Source: Prevotella melaninogenica
GTDB lineage: Bacteria; Bacteroidota; Bacteroidia; Bacteroidales; Bacteroidaceae
NCBI RefSeq assembly: GCF_013267595.1
Contig: NZ_CP054011.1
Location: 1,316,147-1,380,146 of the forward strand
Length of the DNA: 64,000 bases
Direction: 5' to 3'
Shown: positions 60,862 to 64,000 of the stretch, in pieces
Position numbering within the stretch: position 1 is the stretch's first letter
Layout of the letters: each line of letters opens with the position of its first letter
The notes under the pieces: generated by a model
The model's input: only the letters and a program-made list of their open reading frames with translations
Database searches by the model: none
What the model was told of the DNA's origin: nothing
Program-made: the position numbers and the translations under genes

Positions 60862-63800
60862 ATGAAAAGAAATATTTTTAATCAGTATATAACTGTATCA
60901 GACTTTAAAGGATTGTTCGTCAGCGAAATGCTTTGGAACAATCCTACAGGTGCCACACAATTACCTGAGATAAATATAGACAACACAACCTTTCACATAG
61001 AGCAGATTGCTGAACGAAAGGGCTTTCAAATCTTGCATTGCCACGTCGAACAAATACCATCATCTGCCATCTGCAAGAAGATTGACCATAAAATTCGCAA
61101 AAATGCAGAGAACTATATTTGTATCTTCATACTGCCAGAAACGCTCCATCATCTATGGGTAGCTCCTGTAAAGAAAGTGGAGAAAAGAGACGTTGTCTTA
61201 GTTGAATATGACTCTCTTGACAAGGCAGCTTTCCTGTTTGAAAAGATAGAAAGCCTCTCGTTCTCGCTTGATGATAACCTTACAATCCTCGACATCATAG
61301 AAAAGGTACAGTCTGCCTTCCTCATTAATTCAGAGAAAATAACAAAAGACTTCTATGCTGGATTTAAAAAAGAGCATAGCAACTTTGCTAAATTTATTAC
61401 TGGCATTGATGACCATATTGATGAAAAGGAGAATAAGAATAAACAGTGGTATGCTTCTGTCATGCTCAACCGATTGATGTTCTGCTACTTCATTCAGAAG
61501 AAAGAGTTTCTCGATGGCGACGTGAATTATCTGCGTCATAAATTAGAGTGGACTCGCAATCAGGAAGGAGAAGACCGCTTCTTTAATAAATTCTATAAGG
61601 GCTTCCTTGTCAATCTTTTCCACGATGGACTTAACACTCCTAAACACAATCATGAATTTGAAAAGATTTATGGACGCATCCCTTATCTGAATGGCGGAAT
61701 GTTTGATGTGCACCAAATAGAAAGAGAATATGCTAATTTAGATATTGCTGATGAGGCTTTTATCAGTCTCTTCGACTTCTTTGATAAATGGCATTGGCAT
61801 TTAGACGATCGTATGACAGCCTCTGGACGTGATATCAATCCTGATGTCTTAGGATATATTTTTGAACAATATATCAACGATCGTGCTCAAATGGGAGCTT
61901 ACTACACAAAGGAGGATATTACTGAATATATCGGGCGTAACACTATTGTTCCATACCTAATGGACGCTGTGAAACGTAAAGACGAAAAGCATTTCCGTGC
62001 AAACAGCGAACTATGGCTGTATCTGAAAGAGAGCGGTGATAAGTATATCTTCGATGCTATGAAGAAAGGAGTTGACCAAACTATTCCTGAGGAAATAGCA
62101 ACAGGACTTGACACCACAAAGCCGAACCTTCTGGAACGTCGTTGCCATTGGAACGAGCGCACACCTGAAGCATTTGCTCTGCCTACAGAGATTTGGCGTG
62201 AGACCATTGAGCGACTACAACGTTACAACAACATTAAAGAGAAAATTGTAAAGGGAGAAATCACTAACGTCAATGACTTTATCACTTACAACCTCAACAT
62301 ACGGCAGTTTGTAACTGATTATCTTGCAAACACACAAGATCATCTGTTTGTAAAGCATTTCTATCATGCATTGCAGCATGTTACAATACTCGACCCTACC
62401 TGCGGATCGGGGGCTTTCCTCTTTGCTGCGCTCAACATCCTTGAGCCGCTCTATGAGGTATGTATCAATCGTATGCAGGAATTCAATGCAAAGAACCCTC
62501 TACTCTTCAAACGAGAGCTACAGGAGATTGAACATAAATATCGTTCTAACATACAATACTTCATCTATAAGAGCATCATTCTCCGCAATCTCTATGGTGT
62601 CGACATTATGGTCGAAGCGACAGAGATAGCCAAGCTACGTTTGTTCCTAAAGATGGTAGCAGTAGTTGAAGTAGACAAACATGACCCAAATTTAGGACTC
62701 GACCCACTACCAGATATTGACTTCAATATTCGCTGTGGCAATACGCTTGTGGGCTATGCAACGCAAGAGGAATTAGAACGCGACTTGATAGAAGGAGATA
62801 TGTTTGCCCGTAAAGAGTTTAAGGCAAAAGTAAACGATGAGATGGATAAGGTGTCACGTACCTACGAAATCTTTAAGAATGTTCAGCTCCATCAAGCTGA
62901 AGATATGGCAGCCTTTAAGAAAGCAAAGAGTGAACTATATCAACGCCTTAACACGCTTAACGACTTATTAAACCACAAGATGTATGGTGCAGTAGAATCA
63001 ACCAAGGGTTATGACGCTTGGTACCAAACTCACCAACCTTTCCACTGGCTTGCTGAATTCTACGAAATTATCAATGAACACGGAGGATTCGACGTGATTA
63101 TTGGTAATCCTCCGTATGTGGAGTACAATAAAAAAGTTAAAGGAGTAGCTGTATCTGACCTTTACAAATTAGTTGGATACAAAACTCTTTCATGCGGAAA
63201 CTTATATGCTTATGTACTTGAGCGGTCTAAAAATATAATGAGGCAAGAAGGCTACATCAGTATGATTGTTCCATTGAGTGGGCACAGCACAGAGCGAATG
63301 GCTCCACTTGTAACGAATTTCTATGAGAAATTCCGTTTGCATCTGCACTTAAACTTAAGTGCAGATGCAAACCCTCAAAAACTTTTTGAGGGTGTGAAGT
63401 TCCGTTTGGTTATATTTACTGCAACCAATAATGGAGTTGGGAAATATTCAACCAAATATACACGTTGGTTGGCTGATGAACGCAAGAACCTTTTTAACGC
63501 TTTAGTACGTTATAACAGCATTGAAGATTATACTTATCAAAATATTATTCCAAAAATAGCAAGTCCGCTATTTATCAGCATTGCAAGAAAGATAAAGGAA
63601 GAAAAGGCGCAATATTTTGTTGGTATTGGGAATGAGCAGTGCTTGTATCATAATGCCCCCGTAAACTGGATTCGTTCACATACTTTTGTTCCTTACTTTT
63701 GCAGTGATAGGGATGGCGAAGGTATAACAACGCAACTTAAATCTGTATCATTTGATAATACAAAACAAGTAAAAGTAGGAAGTTGTATTTTGAATAGTTC

Positions 63801-64000
63801 ACTATTCTTTATATGGTGGATTACTAATTCTGATTGCTATCATCTCAACAAACCTGAAATTGTTAATTTTAGATACCAATATGACAAAGGTATTGAAAAA
63901 GAAATATGCTCTGTTGCTGATAGGTTAGCAATAGACATGAAAAAGAAATGCATACGACGCATATATAATTACAAAACAACGGGACGAGTTGAATATGATG
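60862..64000 (+). CDS. Eco57I-like DNA adenine methyltransferase, 3' partial
   Basis: The frame is open from ATG 60862 to the window end (1046 complete codons) and continues beyond. A long N-terminal part (about 1-340) is helical and charged. The methylase core then begins around GAYYTKEDITEYIGRNT. Motif I is ILDPTCGSGAFL (about 508-519), and motif IV is FDVIIGNPPYVEY (about 742-754), the order of Eco57I/type IIG and BREX PglX-like N6-adenine methyltransferases. The C-terminal specificity region is cut. The gene starts four bases after the helicase stop and is surely co-transcribed. Whether a nuclease domain is present cannot be judged from this fragment. Confidence 0.88.
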   Translation, partial: MKRNIFNQYITVSDFKGLFVSEMLWNNPTGATQLPEINIDNTTFHIEQIAERKGFQILHCHVEQIPSSAICKKIDHKIRKNAENYICIFILPETLHHLWVAPVKKVEKRDVVLVEYDSLDKAAFLFEKIESLSFSLDDNLTILDIIEKVQSAFLINSEKITKDFYAGFKKEHSNFAKFITGIDDHIDEKENKNKQWYASVMLNRLMFCYFIQKKEFLDGDVNYLRHKLEWTRNQEGEDRFFNKFYKGFLVNLFHDGLNTPKHNHEFEKIYGRIPYLNGGMFDVHQIEREYANLDIADEAFISLFDFFDKWHWHLDDRMTASGRDINPDVLGYIFEQYINDRAQMGAYYTKEDITEYIGRNTIVPYLMDAVKRKDEKHFRANSELWLYLKESGDKYIFDAMKKGVDQTIPEEIATGLDTTKPNLLERRCHWNERTPEAFALPTEIWRETIERLQRYNNIKEKIVKGEITNVNDFITYNLNIRQFVTDYLANTQDHLFVKHFYHALQHVTILDPTCGSGAFLFAALNILEPLYEVCINRMQEFNAKNPLLFKRELQEIEHKYRSNIQYFIYKSIILRNLYGVDIMVEATEIAKLRLFLKMVAVVEVDKHDPNLGLDPLPDIDFNIRCGNTLVGYATQEELERDLIEGDMFARKEFKAKVNDEMDKVSRTYEIFKNVQLHQAEDMAAFKKAKSELYQRLNTLNDLLNHKMYGAVESTKGYDAWYQTHQPFHWLAEFYEIINEHGGFDVIIGNPPYVEYNKKVKGVAVSDLYKLVGYKTLSCGNLYAYVLERSKNIMRQEGYISMIVPLSGHSTERMAPLVTNFYEKFRLHLHLNLSADANPQKLFEGVKFRLVIFTATNNGVGKYSTKYTRWLADERKNLFNALVRYNSIEDYTYQNIIPKIASPLFISIARKIKEEKAQYFVGIGNEQCLYHNAPVNWIRSHTFVPYFCSDRDGEGITTQLKSVSFDNTKQVKVGSCILNSSLFFIWWITNSDCYHLNKPEIVNFRYQYDKGIEKEICSVADRLAIDMKKKCIRRIYNYKTTGRVEYD

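Noticed and set aside
57433..64000. A complete BREX or DISARM system
   Set aside because: Only a helicase and part of a methylase are present; no PglZ, BrxL, DUF1998 or other marker gene is visible in the window.

Overview
The window looks like a chromosome segment of a Prevotella-type Bacteroidetes, probably an oral Prevotella close to the P. melaninogenica group. This is inferred from gene content and promoter style, not from a database search. Many starts are preceded by the Bacteroidetes -7 box TAnnTTTG with a weak -33 TTTG, Shine-Dalgarno sequences are rare, and family content is typical of the group (GlpABC/K/F, OxyR-AhpCF, DUF4292 lipoprotein next to TPR and LytM genes, DUF3990/DUF3791, CYTH, VanZ).

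Layout. 1-3 kb: 3' part of an NAD-dependent epimerase, a CA-rich minisatellite, a small membrane protein and an SPFH/Band-7 protein. 3.4-11.1 kb: a complete glycerol operon (glpA-glpB-glpC-glpK-glpF) ending with an exported HAD phosphatase and a terminator. 11.2-15.1 kb: oxyR divergent from ahpC-ahpF, with an OxyR-like box abutting the ahpC promoter. 15.3-20 kb: an Xre regulator/membrane protein pair, a secreted protein, a heavy-metal P-type ATPase with a palindromic operator, and a translationally coupled DUF3791-DUF3990-small protein module. 20.8-38 kb: housekeeping genes (dusB, tRNA-Pro, murF, a helix-hairpin-helix protein, a Na+ symporter, VanZ, CYTH, prfB, acyl-CoA ligase, the EnvC-like/DUF4292/TPR/dut cluster, dgt). 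38.3-48.6 kb: a YqiA-HAD fusion, a Dna2-like nuclease-helicase, a lipoprotein beside a MITE-like element, argS, a DUF559-RNase H fusion and fabI. 48.9-64 kb: accessory DNA, with an IS4-type element interrupted by an IS1634-type element, a GHKL-ATPase/DUF3883-like protein, a DUF2238 membrane protein, and a PLD-SNF2 helicase followed by an Eco57I-like DNA methyltransferase that runs off the window. This end is a probable defence/restriction island.

The most unusual aspect is the density of repeats. At least eight families occupy the spaces between genes: a 226-bp element present twice, a 65-bp CA-rich minisatellite, GC-rich palindromes placed just after stop codons in a fixed orientation, CACCAATGGTG palindromes, TTTTCATGAAAA clusters, AATTAGGC and CATAATTATGA arrays, and a 200-bp inverted-repeat element. 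Two families have entered coding sequence in frame: the CA-rich repeat in the Dna2-like helicase, and the GC palindrome in the linker joining a DUF559 endonuclease to RNase H. The DUF559/palindrome association is the best candidate here for an undescribed mobile system. The DUF3990 module and the PLD-helicase/methylase island are next.
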